Of a stretch of DNA of 64,000 nt, positions 53,662 to 62,764 are shown piece by piece. A program made the translations under genes and the position numbers. The notes under the pieces are model-generated. The model saw nothing but the letters and a program-made list of their open reading frames with translations. It did not search any database and was not told where the DNA came from. Each line of letters opens with the position of its first letter. Within the stretch, counting starts at the first letter, position 1. The DNA is from an uncultured Collinsella sp. (GTDB taxonomy: Bacteria; Actinomycetota; Coriobacteriia; Coriobacteriales; Coriobacteriaceae): NCBI GenBank assembly GCA_900768795.1, contig CAAGEH010000017.1, forward strand, positions 30,328 to 94,327. Direction: 5' to 3'.

Positions 53662-53702
53662 AAAAGAAAAACCGGCAAGGTACCTTTCAGAAACCTTGCC
53701 GG
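53662..53702 (-). terminator. Intrinsic terminator after thiI
   Basis: On the minus strand CCGGCAAGGT / ACCTTGCCGG (perfect 10 bp, 11-nt loop) is followed by TTTTTCTTTT. It closes the mIHF-gmk-rpoZ-thiI transcript. Confidence 0.92.
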
Positions 53703-53732
53703 AAATCTAAATCGAAATAAGGATTGAAAACG

Positions 53733-54965
53733 CTACGAGCGAGCTCGACCCAATTCCGCATGATGCTCGCGAAACATGCGTGGGGGCTTATAGGAGTTGC
53801 TGTCAAAATCGACATACTCGATTGAATCGAGCAACCGTTCTATAACGGCGTCGTGGTCGAAGATGTCCCAGGCCTCATGGACCTCGTTGGGCTTAGCGTG
53901 CGTCTCGGGCTTACGCGGCATGAACAGCGTGCAGCAATCGGGAGCAACCTCGGTGGAGATGTCAAAGGTACCGATAGATTCCGCACGCTCGATGATCTCC
54001 TGTTTATCGGATCCGATCAAAGGACGGAACACCGGAATGTCAACGACCTCGTTGACCGCCATGATATTCTCAAGTGTCTGGGAAGCGACCTGGCCTAACG
54101 ACTCTCCGGTAACAATCGCTTTGGCACCCTCGATACGCGCGATGCGCTCGGCGACCGCGTACATAACGCGTCGGTACATGATCACGCGAAGACTGCTCGG
54201 GCAGACAAGTGAAATCTCCTTCTGGCAATCACCGAAAGGCACGACATAGAGCCGACCGATTTGAACACCGGGTTGAAACTTTTTAATGATGTCCTGAACA
54301 AGGTACTCGCTTGTATCGGAAGTCTGAGGACGACCCGAAAAATGAATGGGAACGCACACGGCACCGCGTCGAGCGAGCATCCACGTGGCAACAGGAGAAT
54401 CGATACCGGAAGAAAGAAGCGTAACGACCTTGCCCGCGCTACCGACGGGAAGACCGCCCACCCCCCTCTCCGAAGCCGAATAGACGTACACGCTACCCTG
54501 AACAACATGGACATACACGGTTGCATCAGGATGGTGCATCTGCACTTTTTTATCAGGAAAAGCTTCGCAGAGAACCTCTCCGACCTGACGATTGAGATCG
54601 AGCGAAGTCAGCTCATAGTCCGTATTGGATCGACGGGCGTGAACCTTGAACGTCTGAAAATCGCCAAACTCACGAAGCGCATACACTGCAGCGCGTTCAT
54701 ATTCCTGAGGATCGCGATTAGTGTGATAGGCGATGGAAACGCGCGCGACACCGGGAACGGTACGGATAACCGAAGCGGCCTTGTCGGCCTCACCAGGCTC
54801 GGAAAACGTCACCAAAATATAGCCCGAGATACGTGTGATGCAGGCCACGGAAAAGGCGGCCAGAGCCGCCTTGATATTGTCCATGAGGACATGCTCGAAA
54901 AACGAGCGATTTTTTCCTTTAAGGCCCACCTCGTGATAATGAACAAGGCAAACTCTACTCGCCAT
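53733..54965 (-). CDS. thiI: tRNA 4-thiouridine synthase ThiI
   Basis: Adenylates and thiolates U8 of tRNA with sulfur from a cysteine desulfurase. The 410-residue protein has an N-terminal ferredoxin-like region and THUMP domain, then the PP-loop KVVTLLSSGIDSPVATWM, and a late Cys-containing SPDCC-like segment (EVAPDCCTLFMP). No C-terminal rhodanese domain is present. The start is adjacent to the rpoZ stop. The desulfurase at 2279-3457 is a possible partner. Confidence 0.94.
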   Translation of the reverse strand: MASRVCLVHYHEVGLKGKNRSFFEHVLMDNIKAALAAFSVACITRISGYILVTFSEPGEADKAASVIRTVPGVARVSIAYHTNRDPQEYERAAVYALREFGDFQTFKVHARRSNTDYELTSLDLNRQVGEVLCEAFPDKKVQMHHPDATVYVHVVQGSVYVYSASERGVGGLPVGSAGKVVTLLSSGIDSPVATWMLARRGAVCVPIHFSGRPQTSDTSEYLVQDIIKKFQPGVQIGRLYVVPFGDCQKEISLVCPSSLRVIMYRRVMYAVAERIARIEGAKAIVTGESLGQVASQTLENIMAVNEVVDIPVFRPLIGSDKQEIIERAESIGTFDISTEVAPDCCTLFMPRKPETHAKPNEVHEAWDIFDHDAVIERLLDSIEYVDFDSNSYKPPRMFREHHAELGRARS

Positions 54966-55247
54966 TTAAGCCTCTGGAGCCTTATGGGCGAGAGCCGCCT
55001 TGTAGCGGTCCTTATCATACGAAATCTCGCCATCGTTGATCTCGTTCATCGCCATGGAGATGGTGTCCACACCGGAAAGCTTGGTGGTGATATCATCAAC
55101 GGTCTGAACGTTAAGCACGCGATTATGCTGACCGCGAAGCATGCTGTTGATGTCGCATGCGCGTTTGGAAGCCAAGGCAGCAAGAAGAAAACGATTGTGG
55201 TCGGTCTTCTCAAGAAGATCGTCGATATGAGGATTAACAACAGACAT
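54966..55247 (-). CDS. rpoZ: DNA-directed RNA polymerase subunit omega
   Basis: Small subunit that assists RNA polymerase assembly. The 93-residue protein has RFLLAALASKRACDINSML, the omega motif for binding beta-prime. ATG 55247 was chosen because it gives MSVVNPHIDDLLEK directly before the core and lies after gmk by 7 bp. The order mIHF, gmk, rpoZ is typical of Actinobacteria. Confidence 0.93.
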   Translation of the reverse strand: MSVVNPHIDDLLEKTDHNRFLLAALASKRACDINSMLRGQHNRVLNVQTVDDITTKLSGVDTISMAMNEINDGEISYDKDRYKAALAHKAPEA

Positions 55248-55254
55248 GGTTACC

Positions 55255-55824
55255 TCAATTCCTTTCGTGCTTCTCAAGCACATGTAGTAAATCGGACGTT
55301 GCGTGCTCGAGATCGTCATTGACGATGACATCATCGTATCGAGATGCGAGTTTCAGCTCTTCGTTGGCATCGGCCATGCGAAGACGAAGAGAATCAGGAG
55401 ACTCGGAACCTCGATCGCGAAGACGCTGCTCGAGAACCTCGAGACTCGGAGGCTTGATGAACACGAGCACGGCATCGGGAAAACGCTTTCTAACCTGAAG
55501 CGCACCCTGAACATCTATCTCGAGAATCAACGAAGTTCCGCTTGACAGCTTTTTCTCGACCTCGGAAACGAGCGTTCCATAGCAGTTGCCGTGAACCTCA
55601 GCCCACTCTACGAACTCATCGTTGGCAACACGACGCTGGAACTCGTCTTTAGTGAGGAAGTAGTAGCTGACGCCATCAACCTCGCCTTTACGGGGAGCCC
55701 TCGTAGTAGCGGAAACCGTCAGACCCAAGTCAGGACGCAGGTCACGCACACGCGCAACGAGCGTACCCTTACCTGCGCCTGACGGTCCAGAAACTACAAA
55801 GAGCTTGGAAGCTACCGAGGTCAC
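55255..55824 (-). CDS. gmk: Guanylate kinase
   Basis: Phosphorylates GMP to GDP. The 189-residue protein has the P-loop VVSGPSGAGKGTLVARV, VSATTRAPRKGEVDGVSYYF, EWAEVHGNCYGT and EIDVQGALQVRKRFPDAV. The start appears to be GTG at 55824, overlapping the last base of the mIHF stop codon. Confidence 0.96.
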   Translation of the reverse strand: MTSVASKLFVVSGPSGAGKGTLVARVRDLRPDLGLTVSATTRAPRKGEVDGVSYYFLTKDEFQRRVANDEFVEWAEVHGNCYGTLVSEVEKKLSSGTSLILEIDVQGALQVRKRFPDAVLVFIKPPSLEVLEQRLRDRGSESPDSLRLRMADANEELKLASRYDDVIVNDDLEHATSDLLHVLEKHERN

Positions 55825-56132
55825 TATTTGGAGAGCTGCTCGAGCAGCTGCTCGCGCTGACGGACACCGAGACCCTGGACGCGACGCGTGGCGGAAATGC
55901 CGAGCTCGTCCATAATCTTGGCAGCCTTGGCCTTGCCGTAACCGGGGAGGGACTCGATGAGGGTGGAAACCTTCATACGGGAAGCGATCGGGTCATCGGA
56001 ATTGAGGACGGACTCGAGGGACTTCTCACCCTTCTTAATCTGCTCGCGAAGCTCTGCGCGGGCATGACGGGCGGCAGCGGCCTTTTCGAGAGCGGCCTTG
56101 CGCTGCTCGTCGGTAAGCTGAGGGAGTGCCAT
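55824..56132 (-). CDS. Integration host factor, actinobacterial type (mIHF)
   Basis: A 102-residue nucleoid protein of the actinobacterial IHF family, unrelated to enterobacterial IHF. It shows ALPQLTDEQRKAALEKAAAA, an Arg-rich helix (HARAELREQIKKGE), and a helix-two-turn-helix (VSTLIESLPGYGKAKAAKIM, LGISATRRVQGLG). ATG 56132 is chosen over upstream starts because the family begins ALPxL. This gene is one of the strongest signs of an actinobacterial host. It precedes gmk. Confidence 0.95.
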   Translation of the reverse strand: MALPQLTDEQRKAALEKAAAARHARAELREQIKKGEKSLESVLNSDDPIASRMKVSTLIESLPGYGKAKAAKIMDELGISATRRVQGLGVRQREQLLEQLSK

Positions 56133-56342
56133 GTGAACCTCCAAGGTGTTCGATTTCATAACATATGGCATTTTAGCACGTAAACCGTGCAATTGAGCCG
56201 TTTAACAGGGATATAGGGTAGTCGATAGCGCAGCAAAGTGCAAGCAAACCGCAGGAAAACTCGCAGATTGCGCGGTAATCCACAGAAACGGATGCGAACC
56301 GCTCATAAAAGGTCAATAGAACAAGGATCACCAGGTAAATCG

Positions 56343-57068
56343 CTAGTCGACCTCACGCGCAAGTTCATCGACAATGGCGTCGAAAGCGGCAACGGGATCG
56401 TCGGCACCCGTTATGGGTCGTCCGACGACGATATGGCTCGCGCCGCGCTGAATCGCCTGCGCAGGAGTCGCCACGCGCGATTGATCGCCGAGCGCGGCCC
56501 CCTTGGGTCGAACGCCCGGAGTCACGATGAGCGCGTCGGGTCCAAGAAGCGCACGCATATCCTTCGCCTCAATGGGAGAGCAAACGACGCCGTCGATCCC
56601 GTTGGCTTGACCAAGTCTCGCGAGGCGTGAAGCCTCCTCGGCGACCGGAGCATCGATTCCGATTTCCGCAAGCGAATCCTGATTCATACTCGTGAGAACG
56701 GTGATGGCAACAAGCTTGGAGCGATCGGTGCGCTCATTCGATGCGTCCTCTGCCCCTTCGCGGCATGCAGCGAGCATCGCTCCGGAACCCATACCGTGAA
56801 CCGAAAGCAAGTCGGCACCGGCCAGCGAGGCGGAGCGTGCCGCTCCCCTAACCTGATGCGGGATATCGTAGAATTTCAAGTCGAGAAACACGTTGAAGCC
56901 GAGCTCTTTGAACGTTCGAACGATCTTTGGGCCCTCGGCGTAAAAAAGCGTCATACCGACTTTGAGCCACCGGGCATGACCGGAGAGGGCGTGGGCGAGC
57001 TCCAGGGCGCGCTCGCGGTCACAATCAAGCGCGACGATCACGCGGTCGCGGGCATCATCGATTAACAT
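56343..57068 (-). CDS. pyrF: Orotidine 5'-phosphate decarboxylase
   Basis: Last step of UMP synthesis. The 241-residue TIM-barrel protein has VALDCDRERALEL, FLDLKFYDIPHQV (catalytic Asp/Lys region), VLTSMNQDSL and VTPGVRP. The ATG overlaps the pyrD stop by 7 bp, and it is the last gene of the pyr operon here. pyrE and carAB are not in the window. Confidence 0.94.
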   Translation of the reverse strand: MLIDDARDRVIVALDCDRERALELAHALSGHARWLKVGMTLFYAEGPKIVRTFKELGFNVFLDLKFYDIPHQVRGAARSASLAGADLLSVHGMGSGAMLAACREGAEDASNERTDRSKLVAITVLTSMNQDSLAEIGIDAPVAEEASRLARLGQANGIDGVVCSPIEAKDMRALLGPDALIVTPGVRPKGAALGDQSRVATPAQAIQRGASHIVVGRPITGADDPVAAFDAIVDELAREVD

Positions 57069-57985
57069 TCGAACGCACCCACCAATTCATTGATATCTGA
57101 AACTCCCTGGGACTCCGCCCATTGCTCGAGCTCGCGCTCGATCTTGATGCTCGCGCACGGGTCGACGAAGTTCGCCATGCCGACGGAAACGCATGATGCG
57201 CCCGCGAGAATGAACTCAGCGGCATCCTCTCCGGACATGACACCGCCCACGCCATTGATGGGGATGTCGACGGCCTGTGAGACCTCCCAGACCATACGAA
57301 CGGCGATATGGTGACAGAGCGGGCCGGAAAGTCCTCCCTTGGGCTTGGCGACACGCGACTTGCGCGTATTGACGTCGATGGCCATGCCCTGAATCGAGTT
57401 GATCACGGAAAGACCGTCGGCGCCTGCATCCTCAAGAGCCTTGGCGATCTCTGCCACGTTAACGGGAGCCATCTTCACGAATAGCGGCTTATCGGTAACC
57501 TTGCGGCAGGCCTTCATGACGCTCGAGGCACCTTCGGGAGTCCCGCCGAGAGCGGCGCCGCCCGCAGCGATATTGGGGCAGCTCACGTTGATCTCGAAGC
57601 CGGATGCCCAGGGACAGAGCTCGACGTACATCTCGAGCGCGCGAACGAACTCGTCAACGGAATGGCCGGCGACCTGGCAAATGACACGGCATCCGTCTTT
57701 CTCAAGCTGGTCGAGCCAGGGACCCGACTCCTTGGCAAAGGCGGCGACACCCGGGTTCTGAAGACCGACGGAGTTGATCATGCCGCCCGGCACCTCGGCC
57801 ATGCGGGGAGCGGGATTACCCGGCCAGGGCTCAGCTGCGCACCCCTTGGTGGTGATTGCGCCGAGCTCGGATACATCGAAGAAATTCTGGAATTGCCAGC
57901 CATAACCGAACGTACCCGCTGCGGTATTGATCGGGTTCTGCATATGCACGCCGCCGAAATCGACGGCCATGTTGACCTTACCCAT
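57062..57985 (-). CDS. pyrD: Dihydroorotate dehydrogenase, catalytic subunit (type 1B)
   Basis: FMN enzyme that oxidises dihydroorotate. The 307-residue protein has NTAAGTFGYG, NSVGLQNPGV, INVSCPNIAAGGAALG, VKMAPVNV and GVGGVMSGEDAAEFILAGA. The ATG at 57985 overlaps the pyrK stop as TAATG. Linkage to PyrK shows it is the NAD-linked 1B type, with electrons passed through PyrK FAD and 2Fe-2S. Confidence 0.95.
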   Translation of the reverse strand: MGKVNMAVDFGGVHMQNPINTAAGTFGYGWQFQNFFDVSELGAITTKGCAAEPWPGNPAPRMAEVPGGMINSVGLQNPGVAAFAKESGPWLDQLEKDGCRVICQVAGHSVDEFVRALEMYVELCPWASGFEINVSCPNIAAGGAALGGTPEGASSVMKACRKVTDKPLFVKMAPVNVAEIAKALEDAGADGLSVINSIQGMAIDVNTRKSRVAKPKGGLSGPLCHHIAVRMVWEVSQAVDIPINGVGGVMSGEDAAEFILAGASCVSVGMANFVDPCASIKIERELEQWAESQGVSDINELVGAFEC

Positions 57986-58779
57986 TAGAAGACCACCACC
58001 TTGGAAGCATCGAAAACGGGACCGCACATGCAGGCTCCCTTCATACCGTCGAGGGTCTCGACGTTGCACGTATTGCAGGCACCGAAACCGCAGCTCATCA
58101 TGCGCTCCAGTGAGACCTCGCAATAGATGTCGTTCTCAGCGGCTTCATGGGCGACCTTTTCCATCATGGGAGCGGGACCGCAGCTCGCGACATACCCGTA
58201 ACGGCCCTGACGCATAAGCGTGGCAGCGGGCTCGGTGCAAAAACCGTGCTCGCCCGCCGAGCCGTCGTCGGTGCAGAGAACGACCTTGTCGGCACCGGCG
58301 GCGGTAAATGCATCGAGACCGACGACTTTGTCTTTCGTCGCCGCACCCAGGCACACGTCAAACGAGACGCCGCGACGCCCGAGTTCCTCTGCCAAGCAGA
58401 GAACGGGCGGGACGCCGATTCCGCCAGCCACCAAGAGAGCGCGCGAGCAATCTGCGGGGACTTGCCAACCATGACCTCCGGGTCCGAGCAAGTTTGACGC
58501 GGAACCGGGCACCATCTTGGAAAGACGGTCGGTATCATTTCCGACGACGGCATACCAGATCTCAACAGTACCGGCGTCAGCATCAACGCGGTAATAGCTC
58601 AAGGGGACACGAAGAAGCGAAGACGCATCGCCCGGAACCGCGATGTTCACGAACTGGCCGGGACGCAGCGCCAGGGCAAGTTTGGGAGCGTGCAAGACGA
58701 GTCGGTAGATATCCTCAGCGATCGCATCGTTGGAAACAACCGTGAACTCATGAATGCGCGCAGGGGAAGGTGATGGCAT
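57985..58779 (-). CDS. pyrK: Dihydroorotate dehydrogenase electron-transfer subunit
   Basis: The 264-residue ferredoxin-reductase-like protein has an FAD-binding N-terminal barrel (LRPGQFVNIAV, LLRVPLSYYRV), an NAD domain (ALLVAGGIGVPPVLCLAEEL) and a C-terminal 2Fe-2S site in CGFGACNTC...CMCG. All four Cys are present. A 173-bp gap separates it from pyrC; a small hairpin and a possible extended -10 (TGGTACTAT, 58893-58901 minus) lie in that gap. Confidence 0.95.
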   Translation of the reverse strand: MPSPSPARIHEFTVVSNDAIAEDIYRLVLHAPKLALALRPGQFVNIAVPGDASSLLRVPLSYYRVDADAGTVEIWYAVVGNDTDRLSKMVPGSASNLLGPGGHGWQVPADCSRALLVAGGIGVPPVLCLAEELGRRGVSFDVCLGAATKDKVVGLDAFTAAGADKVVLCTDDGSAGEHGFCTEPAATLMRQGRYGYVASCGPAPMMEKVAHEAAENDIYCEVSLERMMSCGFGACNTCNVETLDGMKGACMCGPVFDASKVVVF

Positions 58780-58952
58780 GTGTGCTCCTCACCCCATGCA
58801 AATCGCATGGCTCGAAATGAATGAACAGATAACGTTGGGTTCAACGCGAGAAAGGGGCGGCGCCCATCGAGCATCACCCCAGACATATTTTGATAGTACC
58901 AGACGAGTCTCCGGGCACGCGCCCGAACAGGCCCAATCGAACCGTATAACCG

Positions 58953-60242
58953 CTAGCAGACGACACCGTTTTTAAGGGTCCGCTTGCCGCCGACGAACAC
59001 ATCAGTAGCTCTGCCGCGAAGCTTAGACCCGGCAAAGCCCGAATTGGAGGCCTTGGACTCGTAACCGTCTTCGCCGACGGTCCACTCGATATCTGTGTCG
59101 AACACCGTGATATCGGCCACGAAGCCGGGAGCGATCGAGACAGCATCGAGACCGAGGATCTCGCGAGGCTTGATGCTCATGGCCTCGACCATGCGCGCAA
59201 GACTCATCTTGCCTGGCTCGACAAGATGGGTGAGGACAAGCGCGAGTGAAGTCTCGATACCCGTCATACCGAAGGGAGCGAGCTCGAACTCGCAGGCCTT
59301 CTCCCACTCCGCATGCGGAGCGTGGTCGGTGACGATAACGTCAACGGTTCCGTCGACAACACCCTGTCGAATCGCCTCGGCATCGCGGGGGGTACGCAGG
59401 GGCGGATTGACCTTGAGGCAGGTATTGTAGGTCTCATCCAAATCGTCCTCGGTAAGGAACATATGATGAGGAGTCGCTTCGCACGTGACCTGGATGCCGC
59501 GTTTTTTGCCCTCGCGAACGATCTCGAGACCGCGCGCGGTGGAAATGTGTTGGATATGGATCCTTGCACCGGTAAGCTCAGCGAGCTCGATATCGCGAGC
59601 GATCTGAAGCTCCTCGCCCTGCGCAGGCCAGCCCTCGAGGGCGAGGCGCGTGGACATCTTTCCCTCGTTGATTTGACCATGGCCGACAAGATCCTCGTCC
59701 TGGCAATGGCTCATGAAAACCTTGCCGAACATCTTGCCGTAATCCATGCAGCGGCGCATCATGCCCGCGCCCTGAACGCCTCTGCCGTCATCGGTGAAGG
59801 CGACGGCGCCGTGCGCGACCATATCGCCCATCTCCGCCATGGCCTCGCCTTTGAGCCCGAGCGTGCACGCTCCCGAGGGATAGACACGGCAGTGACCGGC
59901 TTCGGCAGCACGGCTCTTGACGAACTCCACGACGGTGCCGTTGTCGGTCACGGGGTCGGTGTTGGGCATCGAGCAGACACCGGTGAAACCGCCCTTCGCG
60001 GCGGCACGCGTACCACTCTCGATATCCTCTTTATATTCATAGCCGGGCTCGCGCAGGTGAACGTGCATGTCCACTAGACCAGGAACAAGATATTTTCCCG
60101 AAAGGTCGACCACGTCGGCGCCGGCGGAGTCGAGCGACTCCCCCACTTGAGCGATCTTATCCCCGTCGATAAGCACATCGAGCACGCCGTCAAGGTTGGC
60201 GGCAGGGTCGACGACATGGGCATTTTTAAGAAGCAAGGCCAT
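58953..60242 (-). CDS. pyrC: Dihydroorotase
   Basis: Zinc enzyme that closes carbamoyl-aspartate to dihydroorotate. The 429-residue protein has VDMHVHLREPGYEYKEDIES, GGFTGVCSMPNTDP, IHIQHIST, EATPHHMFLTEDDL and TDHAPHAEWEK. ATG 60242 follows GGAGGTG and lies within the end of pyrB. Confidence 0.96.
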   Translation of the reverse strand: MALLLKNAHVVDPAANLDGVLDVLIDGDKIAQVGESLDSAGADVVDLSGKYLVPGLVDMHVHLREPGYEYKEDIESGTRAAAKGGFTGVCSMPNTDPVTDNGTVVEFVKSRAAEAGHCRVYPSGACTLGLKGEAMAEMGDMVAHGAVAFTDDGRGVQGAGMMRRCMDYGKMFGKVFMSHCQDEDLVGHGQINEGKMSTRLALEGWPAQGEELQIARDIELAELTGARIHIQHISTARGLEIVREGKKRGIQVTCEATPHHMFLTEDDLDETYNTCLKVNPPLRTPRDAEAIRQGVVDGTVDVIVTDHAPHAEWEKACEFELAPFGMTGIETSLALVLTHLVEPGKMSLARMVEAMSIKPREILGLDAVSIAPGFVADITVFDTDIEWTVGEDGYESKASNSGFAGSKLRGRATDVFVGGKRTLKNGVVC

Positions 60243-61170
60243 TATCGGCACCTCCAAGCAGCAGATACAGGACAGCCATACGCACGCAGATTCCCGAGTA
60301 GACCTGTTCGAGAATGACGGAGCGCTCGGGATGGTCGGCCATATAGGAATCGAACTCGACGCCGCGATTGATGGGGCCGGGATGGCATACGATGGCGTCG
60401 GGCTTCATGAGCTTCTCGCGGTCGCGCGTGAGACCGAAGAGCTTATGGTACTCGCGAATCGTCGGGAAGGGTGCGCCCTCGAGACGCTCCTGCTGCACGC
60501 GCAACATATATACGACGTCGAGTTCCGGAAGAACGTCGTCAAGGCTTGAGCTCACGTGATCGAAACCGAGCTCGCCGGGAACCGGCGGGAGAAGCGTGCC
60601 GGGCGCGACGCCGTAGGTCTCAGCCCCCATGATCTTGAGCGCGGGGATCAGTGAACCGCATACACGGGAATGGCTGATATCGCCGATAACGCCGACCTTG
60701 AGACCGTGAAAATCCATTTTATGCTGGCGAATCGTATAGAGGTCGAGCAATGCCTGAGTCGGATGGTTGTGCTTGCCGTCACCCGCGCAGATGACGCTAG
60801 CTGGTGTGTTCTGGCTCACGATATAGGGCGCACCCGCGTGCTTGTCGCGAACGACGACGCAGTCGATCTTGTAGGCATTGAGCGTCTCGACCGTATCGAT
60901 CAAGCTCTCGCCCTTAACGGTCGAGGTCGAGGAACCGCCGAAATTCAGGCTATCCGCAGAGAGACGCTTCTCGGCAAGCTCGAAAGAGCTGCGCGTACGC
61001 GTGGAGGGCTCGTTGAACATGTTGACGATCGTCTTGCCCTTAAGCGTCGGGACCTTGCGAATCGAGCGCTCGTTGACCTCGGAAAAAACCGCAGCGGTAT
61101 CGAGAATCAGCTTGATGTCCTCTTCGGAGTACTCGGTGATATCGATGAGGTGTTTATGGTTGAACGCCAT
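60226..61170 (-). CDS. pyrB: Aspartate carbamoyltransferase, catalytic subunit
   Basis: First committed step of pyrimidine synthesis. The 314-residue protein has the carbamoyl-phosphate motif FNEPSTRTRSSFELA and the family landmarks GKHNHPTQALLDLYTI, IGDISHSRVCGS and HPGPINRGVE. No pyrI regulatory chain is adjacent; regulation is probably at the level of PyrR. Confidence 0.96.
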   Translation of the reverse strand: MAFNHKHLIDITEYSEEDIKLILDTAAVFSEVNERSIRKVPTLKGKTIVNMFNEPSTRTRSSFELAEKRLSADSLNFGGSSTSTVKGESLIDTVETLNAYKIDCVVVRDKHAGAPYIVSQNTPASVICAGDGKHNHPTQALLDLYTIRQHKMDFHGLKVGVIGDISHSRVCGSLIPALKIMGAETYGVAPGTLLPPVPGELGFDHVSSSLDDVLPELDVVYMLRVQQERLEGAPFPTIREYHKLFGLTRDREKLMKPDAIVCHPGPINRGVEFDSYMADHPERSVILEQVYSGICVRMAVLYLLLGGADNGLAS

Positions 61171-61173
61171 GAT

Positions 61174-61758
61174 TTACTCGCCTCCCAAAGGCGCCGAGCC
61201 CACGTGTGAACCGGGAGCGACGTCTTTAATCTCGACGGACGTGCGCCCGTCGACCTCTTTCAGATACAGGCGAACGCTCTCGTCGTGCGATGAGGGAACG
61301 TTCTTGCCGACGAAGTCAGGGGAAATGGGCAGCTCGCGATGGCCGCGGTCGACGAGAACGGCAAGCTCGATCCTGCTCGGACGGCCCATATCCATAATGG
61401 CGTCGAGAGCGGCGCGAATCGTGCGACCCGTGTAAAGAATGTCATCAACGAGAACGATGCGCTTGCCGTCGACATTGAAGGAAATGTTCGTCGACTGGAT
61501 TGAGGGCATGAGATTTATCGCATAGTCGTCGCGATAAAAGCTGATATCGAGGCTTCCGAGCGGAACGTCGACCCCCTCGATGTCCTTGATCTCATCGACG
61601 AGCTTTCGGGCGAGAAGGTCGCCGCGCGTGACGATACCGACAACCGCGAGATTGTCGCACCCCTCGTTACGTTCAATAATCTCATGAGCAATGCGCGTCA
61701 GCGCACGGTTTACAGCGACCTCATCCATGATGATCGCCTTTGGAGAAGCAGAGTCCAT
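61174..61758 (-). CDS. pyrR: PyrR bifunctional pyrimidine regulator / uracil phosphoribosyltransferase
   Basis: RNA-binding attenuation protein that senses UMP. The 194-residue protein has the PRPP motif RIVLVDDILYTGRTIRAALD, GIVTRGDLLARKL and DISFYRDD. ATG 61758 with GGGAGACTG upstream is preferred to ATG 61794. It is the first gene of the operon, and an intrinsic terminator directly precedes it, consistent with PyrR-controlled attenuation. Confidence 0.94.
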   Translation of the reverse strand: MDSASPKAIIMDEVAVNRALTRIAHEIIERNEGCDNLAVVGIVTRGDLLARKLVDEIKDIEGVDVPLGSLDISFYRDDYAINLMPSIQSTNISFNVDGKRIVLVDDILYTGRTIRAALDAIMDMGRPSRIELAVLVDRGHRELPISPDFVGKNVPSSHDESVRLYLKEVDGRTSVEIKDVAPGSHVGSAPLGGE

Positions 61759-61796
61759 CAGTCTCCCTTCGCATTCTGAACGCAGAAACTGCATTC

Positions 61797-61834
61797 AAAA
61801 AAATAGATGCCCGACCGCTAGAGCGGCTCGAACA
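61797..61834 (-). terminator. Terminator/attenuator in the pyr operon leader
   Basis: On the minus strand TGTTCG-A-GCCGCT / AGCGGT-CGGGCA (12 bp with one bulged A and three G-U pairs) is followed by TCTATTTTTTT. It lies 39 bp before pyrR, with no gene upstream on this strand, so it is best read as an attenuator. Confidence 0.8.
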
Positions 61835-61878
61835 CCCACAGGAAGTCTGCATGAGCAGATATGTCGTTCCATGCGGGC

Positions 61879-61906
61879 GTCTCGCACCCTCTTAATGGTC
61901 CAAGAC
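61879..61906 (-). promoter_or_regulatory. Candidate PyrR-binding hairpin in the pyr leader
   Basis: On the minus strand GTCTTG-G-ACC / GGT-G-CGAGAC with loop ATTAAGAG has an internal G-G mismatch and a GAGG-containing apex, similar in layout to PyrR-binding loops. It lies upstream of the terminator hairpin. Sequence match to the Bacillus consensus is only partial. Confidence 0.4.
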
Positions 61907-61959
61907 AGTTTAAACCCCTCGAAATGGAAAACATCCGGAAAGTTCGCTTAAGCAGAAAT

Positions 61960-61989
61960 TTTATGCAGCAAAGGCGCCTCGAGCATCAA
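61960..61989 (-). promoter_or_regulatory. Candidate promoter of the pyr operon
   Basis: On the minus strand TTGATG (61989-61984), an 18-bp spacer and CATAAA (61965-61960). It is the best pair found in the 534-bp gap 61759-62292 between pyrR and rpmB; apart from the leader elements and the rpmB promoter I see no gene there. Confidence 0.4.
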
Positions 61990-62227
61990 GCGCGACACCG
62001 AACCGAGAGTGCATCCGAATAACACGTTCTTTTTTTATGTGTAAAAAGGAAGCCAGATCAAATATCGAAGGGCAGAAAAACTTGAAAGCGAGCATCCAAC
62101 CTGCGATAATTCCCATCGCCGTCGAGATGCCCGACTCATTTCCTGCTTCAAGTGAGCCCGTCAAAGAAAACGGCGAACCACGTAAAGCGTACTATCTATG
62201 TAGAAATATCGATAGAAAGCTCTACTG

Positions 62228-62236
62228 TGGTATAGT
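62228..62236 (+). promoter_or_regulatory. Extended -10 promoter of rpmB
   Basis: TGGTATAGT (TGn plus TATAGT) lies 56 bp before the rpmB ATG. No clear -35 element is visible. Confidence 0.5.
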
Positions 62237-62292
62237 TTCGTCCTGTTTGTTAATGCGACGTATCAAGCGAGCGTCGCCCGAGGAGGGTCATT

Positions 62293-62481
62293 ATGTCCAA
62301 AGTTTGCGAAGTCTGCGGTAAGCACCCCGTTGCCGGCCGTTCCGTCAGCCACTCTCACCGCGTCACCAACCGTAAGTTCCGTCCGAACATCCAGCGCGTC
62401 TACGTCGTCGAGAACGGCACCCGCCGCAAGATGAACGTTTGCTCCACCTGCCTTAAGTCCGGCAAGGTCGCGCGCTCCTAA
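62293..62481 (+). CDS. rpmB: 50S ribosomal protein L28
   Basis: The 62-residue protein has SKVCEVCGKHPVAG, SHSHRVTNRKFRPN and VCSTCLKSGKV. It contains two Cys-x-x-Cys pairs, so it is the zinc-binding form of L28. The ATG follows GAGGAGGG. It is transcribed alone, away from pyrR, with its own terminator. Confidence 0.97.
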   Translation: MSKVCEVCGKHPVAGRSVSHSHRVTNRKFRPNIQRVYVVENGTRRKMNVCSTCLKSGKVARS

Positions 62482-62543
62482 ATAAGGTCTTCACATTCGC
62501 CTCGGACTCTCCGGGCAGATGACCTCGCGTTCATACTGAACTG

Positions 62544-62577
62544 AAAGACGCTCCATTTGGAGCGTCTTTTCTTTTTA
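62544..62577 (+). terminator. Intrinsic terminator after rpmB
   Basis: AAAGACGCTCC / GGAGCGTCTTT (perfect 11 bp, loop ATTT) followed by TTTTCTTTTT-like sequence. The remaining 187 bp before adhE contains a TATTAT (62720-62725) that may be its -10. Confidence 0.93.
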
Positions 62578-62764
62578 ACTAACATAAAGAGAGCAACGCA
62601 AAATCCGATGAAGGCGTTTTCGTCGCACATTATTTTGCAGAATTTGAGCGTTTCACAAAATTGAAGCGTTTTAGTGTGCCAATTACTAGAAATTTACCGT
62701 CCGCCGATTTAAATCTTGCTATTATTTCTCTCGTAGGGTAAATCTCCGACCCAAGGAGAAATGT

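Noticed and set aside
61961..62164. Minus-strand frame of 67 codons upstream of pyrR
   Set aside because: It covers the predicted pyr promoter, has no good ribosome site and no similarity; a leader peptide cannot be supported.
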